DNA from: Pegea sp. RAD2-039
Taxonomy: Eukaryota; Chordata; Thaliacea; Salpida; Salpidae
NCBI GenBank assembly: GCA_034620365.1
Contig: JAQGEQ010000330.1
Coordinates: 1-64,000, forward strand
Reading direction: 5' to 3'
Length of the DNA: 64,000 nucleotides
Shown here: piece after piece, positions 10,756-23,289 of the stretch
How the letters are laid out: each line of letters begins with the position of its first letter
Numbering within the stretch: the stretch's first letter is position 1
Position numbers and translations under genes: made by a program
Notes under the pieces: model-generated
Seen by the model: only the letters and a program-made list of their open reading frames with translations
What the model was told of the DNA's origin: nothing
Database searches by the model: none

Positions 10756-11140
10756 TTCTACTTTTTTTCGACGATTTTTCTAATTTTGACCAAAAGTATT
10801 TTTGAATATTTTTAAAAACGTATTTTGGAAATTCGAAGTCACTGATTTAAGTTAAAATTTGATAACCGACACTAAGACGCAACATTTAACGAAAATTATT
10901 AAATAATAAAAAAATGAATTTTTTCATAGAGAAATCATATGATTATAAATTAAATATTAAAACGAAACTATTTGACAAGGCCAGTTGACAACTATTACTA
11001 TTCAAAAGTCAGAAAAACTTGATATTATAAAAAATAAAAAGAACAGATTTTTAACGTTTACTGGTGATAGTGACGTCATCACTTTTATTGCTGCGGGCAT
11101 AGCAGATGTTCAGTGACGTCATCATCAACTTTGAAAATGA
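10756..11140 (+). repeat. Direct repeat with 53,100-53,355, plus TGACGTCATC pair
   Basis: From TTTTTCTAATTTTGACCAAA through GGCCAGTTGACAACTA and TCAAAAGTCAGAAAAA the sequence matches 53,100-53,355 in the same orientation, although the neighbouring 8.7-10.75 kb block matches 54.4-56.47 kb inverted. After the repeat come two further TGACGTCATC sites (about 11,071 and 11,114) around a short G+C-rich stretch. Confidence 0.75.
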
Positions 11141-14100
11141 AATAGCGAATTAATACAAGCAGCTAGTAAAAGCTAGATTTATTGATTGAAAAGTTGTTGA
11201 AAAATTTTTCAACCCCAAAATTAATGGTTATGTTTTTACACTTTTCGCACGGTTAATTCTTGCTGAAAATGTCTCAGTTTATAAAAACATGTTTGAATCT
11301 AATGTTTGTGGGTTTCAGTTTCAAAAAATAATTTGTTAAAATTAACTTATTTGTTTAGAAAATAAATTATCCGTATAAATTTTTAGTAATTTAACTATTA
11401 AATATTATCATTTAGTGGATTTTCTTCATGTTACTTCTTTAAATCCTTTTTTGCTTTTATAGGAATAGTTAACCCACAAACCTTAGATGTTAAAATGTTT
11501 TTATAAACCCAATAATAATCAACCAATTTCAGTCAGCCATGTTTAAGATAGCTCTAAATTTGAAGGTTATTCGAACAACTACATTTCACTTGTGAAATGT
11601 TTTCAGGCTTAGATTGTCGTAAATTTGATTTCATGAATTAATCTGAACAATTACCTTTTAAATTCTTTTGTAAATAATAAAAGTCGATATCTTAATCTAC
11701 GATTATTTTAAGAGTTAATTTGGTCAATCTAATTGTTCGACTTCGGCAAAAATATTTAACTTTTCACCTTATCAACAAATGTAGTTCAACATGTATAATG
11801 TCAACAACCGGTTTTCAGACTTTTCAAAATTTACAAATTTTCTTTAAGGCTTAAATAATTATTTAAAATCCAAAAACTTGGTAATAACTATTTGAATCAT
11901 TTCTAGATAAATAAATGATCAAGGAGTTATTTTGATGTTTATTTAACCTTCATCATATTTCCTTTTCATTTTCATTATTAGGAAATACTAAATTATAACG
12001 TGAAATTGGTGATTCTAAAGCAAATTTAAAGGCTTTTGTTGTTAAATTACTGTTTTTAACTGAAAAATAATTATTTGTATTGTTTTATTTGATAATGTGA
12101 AATTTTGTGAAATGAAAAATATGTCAGAAGAAAATTTATAAAGTTTTAAATAGAAAGTTGAAAACAGTTTCATTCAAATCATAACAAGTAGTATATCGAC
12201 GCTATATACTTAAAATAAACACAAGTCTGTAGAGCAAAATCAGTAAACCGGAACTTTTTCAGTCTGATATGAAGTTTGATTTGATAAATAAAATATGAGA
12301 TGAAAATAAAACAGTTGGCTGAATTGAGTTTTCAATTCAATAAAAAATGATTAACTTAACTTAACAAAGTAAAATAAAATACACAAAATAATGAAAGCCC
12401 CATTAAGACTATAATTTTTGTGATAATTAATTTATTTAATTTAATTTACTGTTAGCAATTAAGCAAGTTTTAATAAAATTTTTGAAAATATTGAGTACCT
12501 ATTTTTAAGCCACCACTGGTACCTCTTTAACTAATTAATTGAGTCGAATATTGAGTTGAAGTTTTGATTTTTTAATATCGGCAATTTGTCGATAATTTAA
12601 TCCAATAATTACAACTAATAAATAACAGAAAATTTTGAATTTAAATCTGCTTAAAAGTTTCATTTGATCAAATTACTTGACGTAATTTTCAATTTGACAT
12701 CAAATTTTTGTCAATATTATAGTTTTGAAATTTTGAAGAAATTGTTATTTGTTGTTGTATTGAACAGAATATTGATTTGATTTACAAAAACTTAAGATAA
12801 GTACTACTTAAAAATATTTTATTTATTTTTCTTGGAGAATATCGCAAACATTTCCAATTGTTCTATTAAATCTATGATGGAATTTAGTGGGTAGCAAAAA
12901 AGTCAATAAATAATTTAATAAAAACTAGAGATATCGAGTTTTTGTAAGAACATTTCAAACTTTAATTTTTTTCTTAAACTGATTAAAAAACAAATCATTT
13001 GTTCTTTTTTTTTAATTTCATCAAAATCTATATTTGTAAACTGAAAACAGAAACAAATGTTTTTTTTGTAAACTCAAATGAATTTAAATTTTATGTACAA
13101 TTCTACAATTTAATTTTCATTTTTTCATTTATAAAGCCTTTCTTTGCAGTACGCTATTGTATGCTAAACTCATTTTATAATAATTATCAAAATGTTTGCG
13201 TATTTGTTAAATATTTATAAGAGACTCTTGTAAAACAATATAAATATTTATAGGACAGGGTGGTATTACAGACGTGTCTATTGAGAATCATTTGACTTTA
13301 TCCATCTAACGAAAACATTGTTTAAAAATTTAAAGGAAAAATGTTTGAAATTTTACTTTCCAACTTCAAAAATTCAAAATATATAAAATTTTCTCTGTAG
13401 ATAATGCAGCAAAAGTATAAAATTAAAAAAGTATATCTGAGTTTTGTTAGCTAAAGAAATTCAGTTGGTAAAAAAACAAATTTGAAAGTAAAATTTTAAT
13501 TAAAGTAAAAAATCAGTTTAAACTGTTTTCCACTCATTGTTACTCTCGTTTGACAGCAAATTAATTTTAATTTTACTGTCTTTAAAAATATAACTATAAG
13601 TTCATCTTTTCAAAAACATTCATTATTTATTTTGTAAATTTAGTAGTTTTAAGAAAATATTAAACTTCACTCCATAAAATATATTAAATTTAAGCAAAAC
13701 TGTTTCTTTTGTGTAAGTAAAAATATTTTTTAAAAAAATCAAAAAAACTAATTAAAGATTTTTGAGTTTTATGTTTCTATAGTAGAAAAAGTTGACGCTA
13801 GACGTTGCTGAAGATAAATAATTTTGAAATCCTTGCATTGCTTCAGGCTATGTTTTTGTAAGTGATATTTGATAACTTGATTTTTAAGACATACTTTTAA
13901 ACTTTGTTGAAATTATGATAATTATATTTAAATTGGAAACAAAACTAACTTAACAAGTAGCTTTTTGTATCAAACAAAATTAAAATTTTTATAATGTTTT
14001 TACACTTTTAAAAACGAGTTTTGGAAGTTTCAAATCACTAATTTAAGTTAAAATTTTGTAAACGACCCAAAAATACAACAATTAAACGAAATAAGGAATG

Positions 14101-14719
14101 TTTTCAGTAAATTTAATTACCTTATTCGAGATTTTTCTGATTTTGATCGAAACTATTTCTGAATAATTGTAGAAATGTGTTTTTCAAGTTCAAAGTTTAA
14201 GTTAAGATTTATTCGGATTAATCTATCGACAAATGGTCGATATCTAAAATATTTTAATTTTTTTGTAATATAAACTTGAGTACTGAGGAATATTCTTCAT
14301 AATAAAAACTACTTTATATCTAGTGTTTGTCCGGAGAAAAGTTATTTTTCTAATATAATTTTTCCTCATTTCGTAAGTTTGCTTATTCATAATCATAAGA
14401 ATAAATTTGTGTGTTCCCGAAAAAGATAAAAACAAATTGCTTTTGCTAATTTTGATTAGCTTATTTGAGATTTTTCTAATTTATGCCAAAAACTTTTACT
14501 GGATATTTTTCAAAATATGTTTTGGAAGTTCGAAAATGACTGAGTTTATTCTAATATTGAACATTTTTCAATTCCAAAATATTTGAATAATTATGTTTCG
14601 AGAAAAATTTCATAAATTTCTTAATGTTCTTTTTTGTCTCGAATTGTTGCAATTATTGATATTATAGTTTGTATTAAATAACTTTTTAGAGTTTAACATT
14701 GTTTGAAGAATGTAATAAA
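11141..14719. repeat. Repeat mosaic
   Basis: Partial module A at 11,960-12,310 (ATATCGACGCTATATACT), a dyad at 12,590, GTGGGTAGCAAAAAAG at 12,883, and a GTTGACGCTAGACGTTGC block at 13,791 with TTGCATTGCTTCAGGCTATG. A minus dyad CTATCGACAAATGGTCGAT lies at 14,222, with CTAGTGTTTGTCCGGAG about 100 bp on. No gene found apart from the tiny candidate exon below. Confidence 0.6.
13254..13309 (+). other. Possible short terminal exon
   Basis: After ATTTATAG, the frame GQGGITDVSIENHLTLSI ends in TAA. The segment is richer in G+C than its surroundings and the peptide looks protein-like, but 18 codons is too short to be sure. No second copy was seen. Confidence 0.2.
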
Positions 14720-15790
14720 TTTTAGATTTAATAAGTTCAGCCAACTGTTTTATTTTCATCTCATATTTTATTTATCAAATCAAATCAAACTTCATATCAG
14801 ACTGAAAAAGTTCCGGCTCACTGAGTTTGTTTTTCAGACTTGTTTTTATTTTAAGTATAGCGTCGATATACTACTTGTTATGATTTGATTGAAACTGTTT
14901 TCAACTTTCTATTTGAACCTTATAAATTTTCATCCGACGTATTTTTGCGTTTCACAAAATTTCACATTAGCAAATGAAGCAACTCAACTATTATTTTTCA
15001 GTTAAAAAACAGTAATATTACAACAAAAAAGCCTTTTATTTTGCTTTACAAACGTAAATTTCACTTTACAATAATGATTTACAGTTAAAATTTGAAATAA
15101 TTTTGTAAAGATAGTTTCTTCTTCATTTGTTGTGTAAATTTTCTAATATGAAGCATTTTTGATTTATTTCATTGAAAAAAGTTAAAATAACAAAGAATGG
15201 AAATAACCAAATAACTCTATTCAAATAAAATTATTACTAATAACTAATAATAAGAAAAACAAATTAAAATTAAACTTTCTTTAATGGCACTAATCAAAAA
15301 TAGGAAAAAGTTTGATTTTATACTGGTTAATTACGATAACCAAATTAATACTTTTCTAATTACATCACTGACAATAATGTTAACTTACTATCGCTAGTTT
15401 ATAGTAAATTTTTTTTAATTATTTTGCTACCCAATAAATTAATTGATATTCTTTAAAGAAAATTGTTTAGCTAGTAATCATCGTAATTTTTGTAAATAAA
15501 ATCACTATCCCATTGAATACAAGGACAAACAAAAAATTTTTTTAAATTCAAAAACTATATGAACGACAAACATTTGATGCCAAATTAATAATCACCCTAA
15601 TTAAAATTATTATATAAAACACTTTAGCAGTTTTAAATTTAATAGTTTGCTGTTACTTGTTAGTTGTACTTATCAGATTATTTTATCGACAAATGGTCGA
15701 TTTCAAATATTATATTGAAGGTTTATATTTATATCTACAGGTTAAGGAGCATTTCGTGAAAAAAATATCTTTTCATTAAGTATTAGCCAG
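14720..15790 (-). repeat. Module A, inverted copy
   Basis: Minus-strand landmarks in order from high to low coordinate: dyad (15,683), GTAGCAAAATAATT, TGATTAGTGCCATTAAAG (about 15,290), AAGTAGTATATCGACGCTA (about 14,855-14,880) and CCGGAACTTTTTCAGTCTG (14,795-14,815). It lacks the later half of the module that holds the 71-bp and 44-codon units. Confidence 0.75.
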
Positions 15791-16330
15791 GAGAAAGTGA
15801 ATTTGTTAAATTTCATTTATCTTTAAAAGTTTGAGTTATTTAAAACTGTGATACAAATTCTTTTTTAATTTGTTATCAAGCTTATAGAGAAACTATTTCC
15901 TACTTCAAAGTACATAATACAGTTTAGTTCTAAACTGTTTAATGATTTTTTAAAACTAAGATTATTACAAATACTACTTATATAAAGTTAATTGTATGAG
16001 TATGAATAAACCTTGTATGAATATTAGTAAACAATGTTTTCGAAGCTCAAAGTCACCAAGCAACACTATTTGTCTGACAGATAGGAGGTTACAACGTTTA
16101 TTAGTTTGTAAAATATAAACATAAAACTTTTATAGTGACATCTTGTGACTGAAGAATAAATAGTAAAATGCATTTATAAATTACAATTTAAAGTTTAATT
16201 TACTAAACTTTAATAAAAGTGAGATAAATCGCAAATAGTTTGTTTAAGTCAGCTTTACTGAATCTTAATGAATTGACAAGATAGAATTTATTTAAATTTT
16301 TTTTTTGTATAATTTAATTAATGTTTTTCT
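15791..16330 (+). repeat. P block, well preserved copy
   Basis: Order: TTCCTACTTCAAAGT, TTGTATGAGTATGAATAAAC, AGTCACCAAGCAACACTATT, TGTCTGACAGATAGGAGG, GTGACATCTTGTGACTGAAG and GAATTGACAAGATAGAATTT. Other copies: 21,060-21,530 (inverted), 31,520-32,030, 25,080-25,330 (inverted), 26,240-26,640, 41,580-41,860 (inverted), 43,960-44,360 (inverted) and 59,950-60,320 (inverted). Non-coding. Confidence 0.75.
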
Positions 16331-16734
16331 AACTCATTTAAGTATTATAAAAATAGTTGATTAATATTACTTTTTATTTGCTTTTAAAGATTATTAATTA
16401 ATTAAACGCAAAAAAAAAAACATTACACCACTTTTTAAAAAGTTATTTTCAAAAATATAACATTGCAGTTTTTCTATGAGAATAATAAAACAAAAAGTTT
16501 ATAAAACTACTCATATTTTTAAACTTTTTTTCTAGTAAACAAAAAAATTATGTTTATACACTGATCATTTTTTAGTAATTTGTAGTAAAATGCGACTATA
16601 AATATTTGAAACTTAAAATATTAAAAGAGAAGCAGTTATTAAAATTCAAAGTGAAAATCATTAAACAAAGCAACAAGAGCTTTATAAAAATAAAACAGTA
16701 CAACAAATGTTGTAACAAATGTTTCTACTAATTT
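16331..16734. other. A+T-rich DNA, nothing recognised
   Basis: Poly-A/T tracts and short ORFs only. Confidence 0.4.
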
Positions 16735-17732
16735 AATACAATAATGATATGTTATTATATACCATGTAAAAAAATATTTAAGCTATTTCATTATATCTAA
16801 TAAAAGGTGTAACATTCTAATATTGTAAACAATAAAATTAATTATTTTGTGAAGAACTTTATATAGAAATCAAAATTTACATAAAAACTTTTTCACATCA
16901 TGTTAATAATAATGCTGACTATTTGAAAAACGTTTACAGATAAACTAAGAGATTGCTTAAAGAAATTCGGCCATTTTAACGACTGCGTGATAAGACAAAA
17001 TCCAAGAAAAAAACGTTCTTCAGGTTTCGGTATAATATTATTTGCTGAGCCTGATTCTGTTAAAAAAGTAATCGTGTTTGTTTGAAAAAAGTTGATATGA
17101 GTTACTTTAAAAAACATTTTTATAGACAGTTGGAAACAATTTGATTAAAAATCGTTTTAATTGTTCTACTTTAGAGGTGTTTCTACTAATATTAATCATA
17201 CGAATTATTTGAAAATTTATTTTCAAAAAGTAAGAAAAAGTAAAATTAATATAGAATTATTGTCAAAAAAGCAGCTTTCTAACAGTATAAAATAAAAAGA
17301 AAACTTTTAATTGAAAATTAAAATTCTGAATTGATTTTTGTCCGGACAAACTCTAGATCAAAAGAAATTGTTAAACCGAAGATGTAATACTGAGTTTTAA
17401 ATTCTAATATTTTTACTTTTCTAAGAACATTTTGAAATCGACAAATTGTCGATAATCTAATATTTATTTTGAAGTTAGTGAGTAATCTCATTGATTAAAA
17501 TCTTCTAGAAAGTCAAACCACATTTACTTCATTATAAAATAGATTAAAAAGGTTTTAATCAAACACTTTTAAAGAGCAAGTAAAGAACTTTTTTGAAAAT
17601 TGAAGCTAAATATATAATTCTAATTCAAACCTATTATCCGACATCAGCAAATTGATATCCGCTGGATTGAACAAATCTAATTCTGAAAAAGGCAACAATG
17701 CTACCAAAATCAACGAAAAAATTTTCTAATAA
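16735..17732 (+). repeat. RRM-carrying repeat, copy B
   Basis: Nearly collinear with 8,480-9,471 from AGCTATTTCATTATATCTAA to the end at TACCAAAATCAACGA. It includes the RRM exon, the TTTGTCCGGACAAACTC block (about 17,338) and the GAAATCGACAAATTGTCGAT dyad (17,436). The match to copy A stops abruptly near 17,730. Confidence 0.8.
16940..17067 (+). pseudogene. Musashi-like RRM exon, copy B
   Basis: 128 bp between CGTTTACAG and GTAATC. Open frame KLRDCLKKFGHFNDCVIRQ, then KKRSSGFGIILFAEPDSVKK. Same phases as copy A with several replacements. A 74-codon ORF on the opposite strand here is a shadow. Confidence 0.75.
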
Positions 17733-18560
17733 AATTTCTTTAATTAAAATTTTATAATTTTGATAAAAACATTTTTACTTACCCAAAACAATCACTTTTG
17801 CTTAAGTTTAATAAAGTTTATGAAGTAAAATTTAAATTTTTCTAATAACTACTTAAGTTAAAAAGTAAACAAGAAATGTTATCCAAAAGTAAACATTTCT
17901 CCACTATATTTTAAAACTATAATTTTGTTTCTTTGTGATAAACTCAAAAGATCTTTTTCACATCGTGTTAGTAATAATGCTATTTGAGATAAGCTTACAG
18001 ATAAACTAAGAGATTGCTTCAAGAAATTTGGCGATATTAACGACTGCATGATAAGACAAAATCCAAGAGGAAAACCTACTTCAGGTTTTGGTATAATGTT
18101 ATTGGCTGAACCTGAATCTGTTGAACAAGTAATTACGTTTGTTTGAAAAAAGTTGATATGATTGAATTAAAAACATTTTTTCTTAAATAGTTAGAAAATA
18201 TTTCACTGAAAATCTGTTTAATTATTTTACATTAAAAGTGTTTCACCTAATATTAATCATGAGAATTATTTGAAAATTCAAAATCTAAAACGTAATAAGT
18301 AAAAAAACTAAAATTAATTTAAAATTGTTGTCAAAGGAAAGCTTATATCACAGTTTAAAATAAAAAGAAAACTTATAATTGAAAATTAAAATTTTGAATT
18401 GATTTTCGTCCGGACAAACTCTATATCAATAAAAGTTGTTAAAATGAAGATGTATTATTGAAATTTGTATCTTGACAATGATCTTCTTTAATAAACATTT
18501 TGAAATCGACAAGTTGTCGGTGATGTATTTTTAAATTTGAAGTTTTGGAGTTAAATCATT
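17733..18560 (+). repeat. RRM-carrying repeat, copy C
   Basis: Repeats the core of copies A and B with more divergence: the RRM exon, then CGTCCGGACAAACTC (about 18,408) and a GAAATCGACAAGTTGTCGGT dyad (18,505). Block C follows 0.9 kb on, inside the palindrome arm. Positions 17,940-18,335 are matched, inverted, by 36,690-36,292. Confidence 0.75.
18001..18128 (+). pseudogene. Musashi-like RRM exon, copy C
   Basis: 128 bp between AAGCTTACAG and GTAATT. Frame KLRDCFKKFGDINDCMIRQ, then GKPTSGFGIMLLAEPESVEQ, no stop. This copy is closest to animal Musashi in helix 2 (AEPESVEQ against ADPASVDK) and has FGDI where A and B have FGHF. Borders are good splice sites. It may be nearest to the source exon. 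Confidence 0.8.
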
Positions 18561-18794
18561 CCTGCTGTCTTAATAGCTTTGCATTTCTTACAATTTAATT
18601 ATCAACAATATTTTTTACAAGAAGTATAATTAGATTTTCTAATAATGAAAGGAGTTTTTGCAGAATCCATTCAAAAAGTAATTTTTCATCAAAATCTTAG
18701 AAAAGATCTTCAAAATAAATTTAATATACATTAAGCAGTTTTCATTAAACAAACAATATTATTTATACGTAGTTTTACAGATAAAATTTAATGA
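18561..18794 (+). repeat. Flank shared with the palindrome spacer
   Basis: TTTAATTATCAACAATATTT and GCAGTTTTCATTAAACAAAC up to the TTTACAGATAA motif resemble 25,500-25,790 in the spacer on the same strand. It is not part of the palindrome, whose symmetry stops at about 18,795. Confidence 0.6.
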
Positions 18795-19394
18795 TTATTT
18801 GTTTGGTGAACAATACTTCTTTCAAAAATATTATTAACTTTGCAGATTTAATTATTTGAAAGTTTGAGGACGACTTTGTTGTTTGATAATAATCTAAAAC
18901 TTCTTACTAGATGGTAAGTTTTAGACTTACGATTTCTAAAAATATTTTTATTTTAAGATTAAAATGAAAACATTTTATGGAAAAGAATTTAAATATTTAT
19001 GAATATTTAAAAAGATTGTTTTGTAAGTTCAAAGTCACTCAGCAGAATTTCTTTTTTAATAGATGTAAATACACTTCAATTAGAATTTTTTCAAGAATAA
19101 AAATGAAATTCATTTCATAAAATTCATAAAAGAAACTAAATAAACATTTTGATGGTGATTGAAAAGTAAATAGTAAAATTGAAAAATAGAACAAAAAGTT
19201 ATTTTTAAATCTTCAAAATTGTTACATTAAGATTAGCTAAGGTATTTTTGACCAAAAAGTACTTTTATTTTTTTTGAAACTTTAAAAGTAAAATGCAAAA
19301 AGTAGCAGTAAGTAAAAAATAAATCAATTTGAAGTTTAATTATTAAAGGATCTTTCTTTTTTTATGATTTCTTAAAAACAAAATAATTTTTAAA

Positions 19395-19560
19395 TAATCT
19401 CTTCTAAAACAGATTTAATATTTTTCCACAAGATCTCAAAGCGACGTGGAACACGATCTTTGGCAAGGATGTATAAGCCGGAAGTTGATGAGTTCAAAAT
19501 AACCTCTAATGTCGATCGAAGGTGACATCATCAGCATGTGACGTCATCAGTGATTGATTT
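19395..19560 (+). repeat. Block C, copy 3
   Basis: Same block as 3,455-3,650, with AGATCTCAAAGCGACGTGG, ARMYKPEVDEFKI in the forward frame and TGA at the end. The first TGACGTCA is mutated to TGACATCA and the second is intact. Confidence 0.65.
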
Positions 19561-22500
19561 GTTTGGTTGTTATTTTGAAAGAAGATGACCATCAAATGCA
19601 GATATTGGTAATATCTTGATCTTAATGCTGATGATTTTGATGATGAGTCCTTATAAATTTATCGATTAAAAAAATACAATTATTCCTTAAAACCAAAATT
19701 ATTTTTTTAACAATCACTTAGAAAACAGATTTAATAGTATTCAATTAGATATATAACTCAAAAAAAGTTCTTAAATTACTTTTTCTCCTTTTTTGTTTAG
19801 TTTTATTTCAACATAAGTAGAATAATTTTATCTGCTAATAAAAAGTATTTATTAAAAATAAAAATATTAATTTTTATTCTAAAATTTCCTTAAAAGTAAA
19901 TTTTATTGAAAACTGAGATATATCCAAAACTAGTAATTTGAATGTGAAATATTTTGAAGTAAATTTATTTTGGGAAAACTATTAAAGGAGAAAAACAAAA
20001 CATGAAAAAAGTTTAGATAATTTTCCAAAATATTCTTTGTTTTTATGAAATTTTTATATTTATATATTTTAAAGTTTAAGTTTGCTAATAACAGCTACTG
20101 TTTTTATTTCTTAATATTTTTATTTATTTTGTTTATTTCTATTTTTTCATAATATTATCATTCTTGAAAACCATTGAAAAAGATTTTTTCTAAAACAAAA
20201 TTACTGATATTTAATTTGAATAAAAATAAAATAGTAAATAATAATGTTTGCTAAAAATATTTAAAAATTTGAAACAGAAAATTATTTTATCTTTAATTGA
20301 TTGTTTCTATTATTATTTTTTTTAAACTTCAAAATCTTAAGGTTTCTAAAAAATTGTTATTTTTTGAAAGAAAATTGTTCTTATTGTTCTATTTACTTAT
20401 AGTTGAAACACTAAAATGTCTTTAAAATAGCTTTATTTTTAAACTTCATAACAATTGCATCCTCTTAAATATTTTAAAAATTAATCTCTATCACATACAG
20501 AGGTGAAACTTAAAGTTGTTAATTCTGCTATTTTAATAAAAGTTTGATTTACTAGTTTTGAGTGATTTGAATTTTAGATAGTCCAGAAGCTTATTGGCTA
20601 CAGTAGTTTTTCAGCAAACTGTTTTATTTTTGTCTCATATTTTATTTATCAAATGAAAATATCATATCAGACTGAAAAAGTTCCAGTTCACTGATTTTAT
20701 TTTTCAGACTTGTTTTTATTTTAAGTATAGCGTCGATATACTACTTGTTATAAATTGAATGAAACTGCGTTCAATTTCTATTTGAAACTTATAAATTTTC
20801 TTCCAATATGTTTTTCGTCTTACAAATTTTCACATTAGCAAATGAATCAACTCAACTATTATTTTTCAGTCGAAAACAGGAGTTTCACAACAAAAAAACT
20901 TTTTAATTTGTTTTAAAATCGCAAATTTCACGTTAGAATACTTTTATATTTACAGTTTAAGTTGGCATTTATTTTTTAAAGGTTTAAACTATAACATTAA
21001 AAAAAACATTACTTAAATTATACAAAAAAAAAAGTTCAAACAAATTATACCTTGTCAATTCATTAAGAGTCAGCGTAAACCTGACTTAAAAAAACTATTT
21101 GCATTTTTCCTCACTTTTATTAAAGTTTAGTAAATTAAACTTTAAACTGAAACTTTTGTAAAATTTAATTGCACTTTACTATTTATTTTTCGGTCACAAG
21201 ATGTCACTATAACAGTTTTATGTTTATTTTTTTAAACTTACAAACGTTGTATCCTCCTATCTGTGAGAGAAATAGTGTTACTCAGTGACTTTGAGCTTAC
21301 AAAACATTGTTTATTAATATTCATACAAGGTTTATTCATACTCATACAATTAGCTTTATATAAGTAGTATTTGTAAAAGTCTTAGTTTTAAAAAATCAAT
21401 AAACAGTTTAAAACTAAAATATTTTATCACTAAGAGTAGGAAATATTTTTCTATAAGATTGATAGCAAAAAAAATAAAAATCGTCTCTCAGTTTTACATA
21501 AATCAAACTTTCAAAGATAGCTAAAAATTTTACAAAATCAATTTTTCCTGACAAATACTAGATGAGAAGATTTTTTATATAAAGAAATGTTCGTTGACTT
21601 ACATTATGGTTTTTATCATTTATGATGATGTAATTAAATTTTGATATCGACCACTTGTCGATAGAATAATTCGAAAGATAGAACTAACAATTAACGGCAA
21701 ACTTTTAAATTAACAACTGCTTTATTATTTCGTTTAATAATATTAATTGGCATGAATTTTAATTTGGCATCAAATATTTGTCGATATTACAGTTTTTAAA
21801 TCTTGAAGAAATTATGGTTTATCGTTGTATTCAATGGGATTGTGATTGGATTTAAAAAAACGTTCGATGGTTACTAGCTAAATGAATTTTTATTAGTAAT
21901 ATCAATTAATTTATTTGATAGTAAGATGATTAAAAATTAAAGCTACTATAAACTAACGATAGTAAATTAATTTTTTTCTCAACTTTCAATAACAATTGTA
22001 CAGATAACTTGTCGGTGATGTAATTAGAAAGTTGTAATTTGGTTGTAGTAATTAACCAGTTTAAAATCAAACTTTCTCTTATTTTTGATTAGTGCCATTA
22101 AAGAAAGTTTAATCTTAATTTCTCCTTCTAATAATTAGTTATTAGTAATAATTTTATTGAATAGAGTTATTTGGTTACTTCCATTCTTTGTTTTTTTAAC
22201 TTCTTTCAATGAAATAAATCAAAAATACTTCATATTAGAAAATTTACACAACAAACGAAGAAGAAACTATCTTTAGAAAATTATTTCAAATTTAAACTGT
22301 AATTTAAAAATATTCTATCGTGAAACTTGCGAACGTCAAACAAAATTAAAAGCTTTTTATTTTGTTAAATTACTGTTTTTAACTGAAAAATAATAATTTG
22401 AGTTGCTTTATTTGCTAATGTGAAATTTTGTGAAACGAAAAATATGTCGGAAGAAAATTTATAAGGTTCAAATAGAAATTTAAAAACAGCTTCATTCAAA

Positions 22501-22752
22501 TTATAACAAATAGTATATCGACGCTATACTTAAAATAAAAACAAGTCTGAAAAACAAAATCAGTGAACCGGAACCTTTTCAGTCTGATATGAAGTTTGAT
22601 TCGATTTGATAAAAAAAACAAAAAATGAGAAAAATATCAGATATAAGTTTTGGTTTGTACAAAAATAAAGTTTGTTAATAGAATCATGTTTGTATAATCT
22701 TATCTGGTAGCTACTTCAAAATTATATTTTTTTATATTTATAATTTTATTAG

Positions 22753-22823
22753 TCATTTTATTCACAAACCAACTATCTCAATTGAAGAGGGGATTTCCCG
22801 TTTAGTTAACTTTCTTGTATCAC
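22753..22823 (+). other. Candidate orphan exon, 71 bp, copy 2
   Basis: Bordered by TTTTATTAG and GTAAGT exactly as at 2,040-2,110, with the same length and open frame (HFIHKPTISIEEG). Downstream, GTGGAACGAGTAAG differs from GTGCAACGAGTTAG in the other two copies. Confidence 0.35.
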
Positions 22824-23153
22824 GTAAGTCGGATGCAGTCATGTGGAACGAGTAAGTCGATATAACTTTGACCTTGCTGCAATTTACTAAACAAAAAATA
22901 CTCTAAAACAACTCCCTAATGGAAATTTGTGCTTTTTATTTGCTGTAGTAATTTGATGAAACAAATCTCAGCTATTGTAAACAAGGCAAGATTGAAAATA
23001 AAACCTTCAAGTTTGTAATGTACTTTTTTATATTTGGTTAACATCCTTACATAACTGATGCATATTTTTATAATTAAATAATTATTATTTAAACAGTTTA
23101 AACAATTCTTCTCTAAGACAACAGATGATAACTCAACCAAATTACTATTGATA

Positions 23154-23289
23154 CTAAACATATATATTCACGTTAAATGACAAAAATATTTTCATTAGTA
23201 ACCACATTCTTTCATAAAAACTAGCATCATCAAATTGTTCATCAGTAATTACGTCACCATCATAGAGTAATTTTTGTTGAATAATCTCT
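23154..23289 (-). other. Candidate orphan terminal exon, 44 codons, copy 2
   Basis: Minus strand, after CTAATAG. It contains QQKLLYDGDVITDEQFDD, then ERMWLLMKIF and NVNIYV, and a TAG stop. Open throughout. Replacements relative to copy 1 are mostly conservative (E/D, V/L). An 81-codon ORF immediately downstream (22,916-23,161, -) is also open in the other arm, but copy 1 breaks it with a stop. Confidence 0.4.

Noticed and set aside
12999..13220. 73-codon Phe-rich ORF, and similar 60-80-codon ORFs at 4,362, 14,703, 28,212, 51,121, 58,685 and 61,469
   Set aside because: Low-complexity Phe/Lys/Asn/Leu composition typical of chance ORFs in A+T-rich DNA, often lying across shared non-coding repeat landmarks.
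16893..17117. 74-codon minus-strand ORF
   Set aside because: Antisense to RRM exon copy B; the sense frame has the RNP1 motif and splice borders.
22916..23161. 81-codon ORF conserved in both palindrome arms (also 29,867-30,112)
   Set aside because: The arms are nearly identical here, so conservation is expected, and module A copy 1 breaks the frame with a stop.
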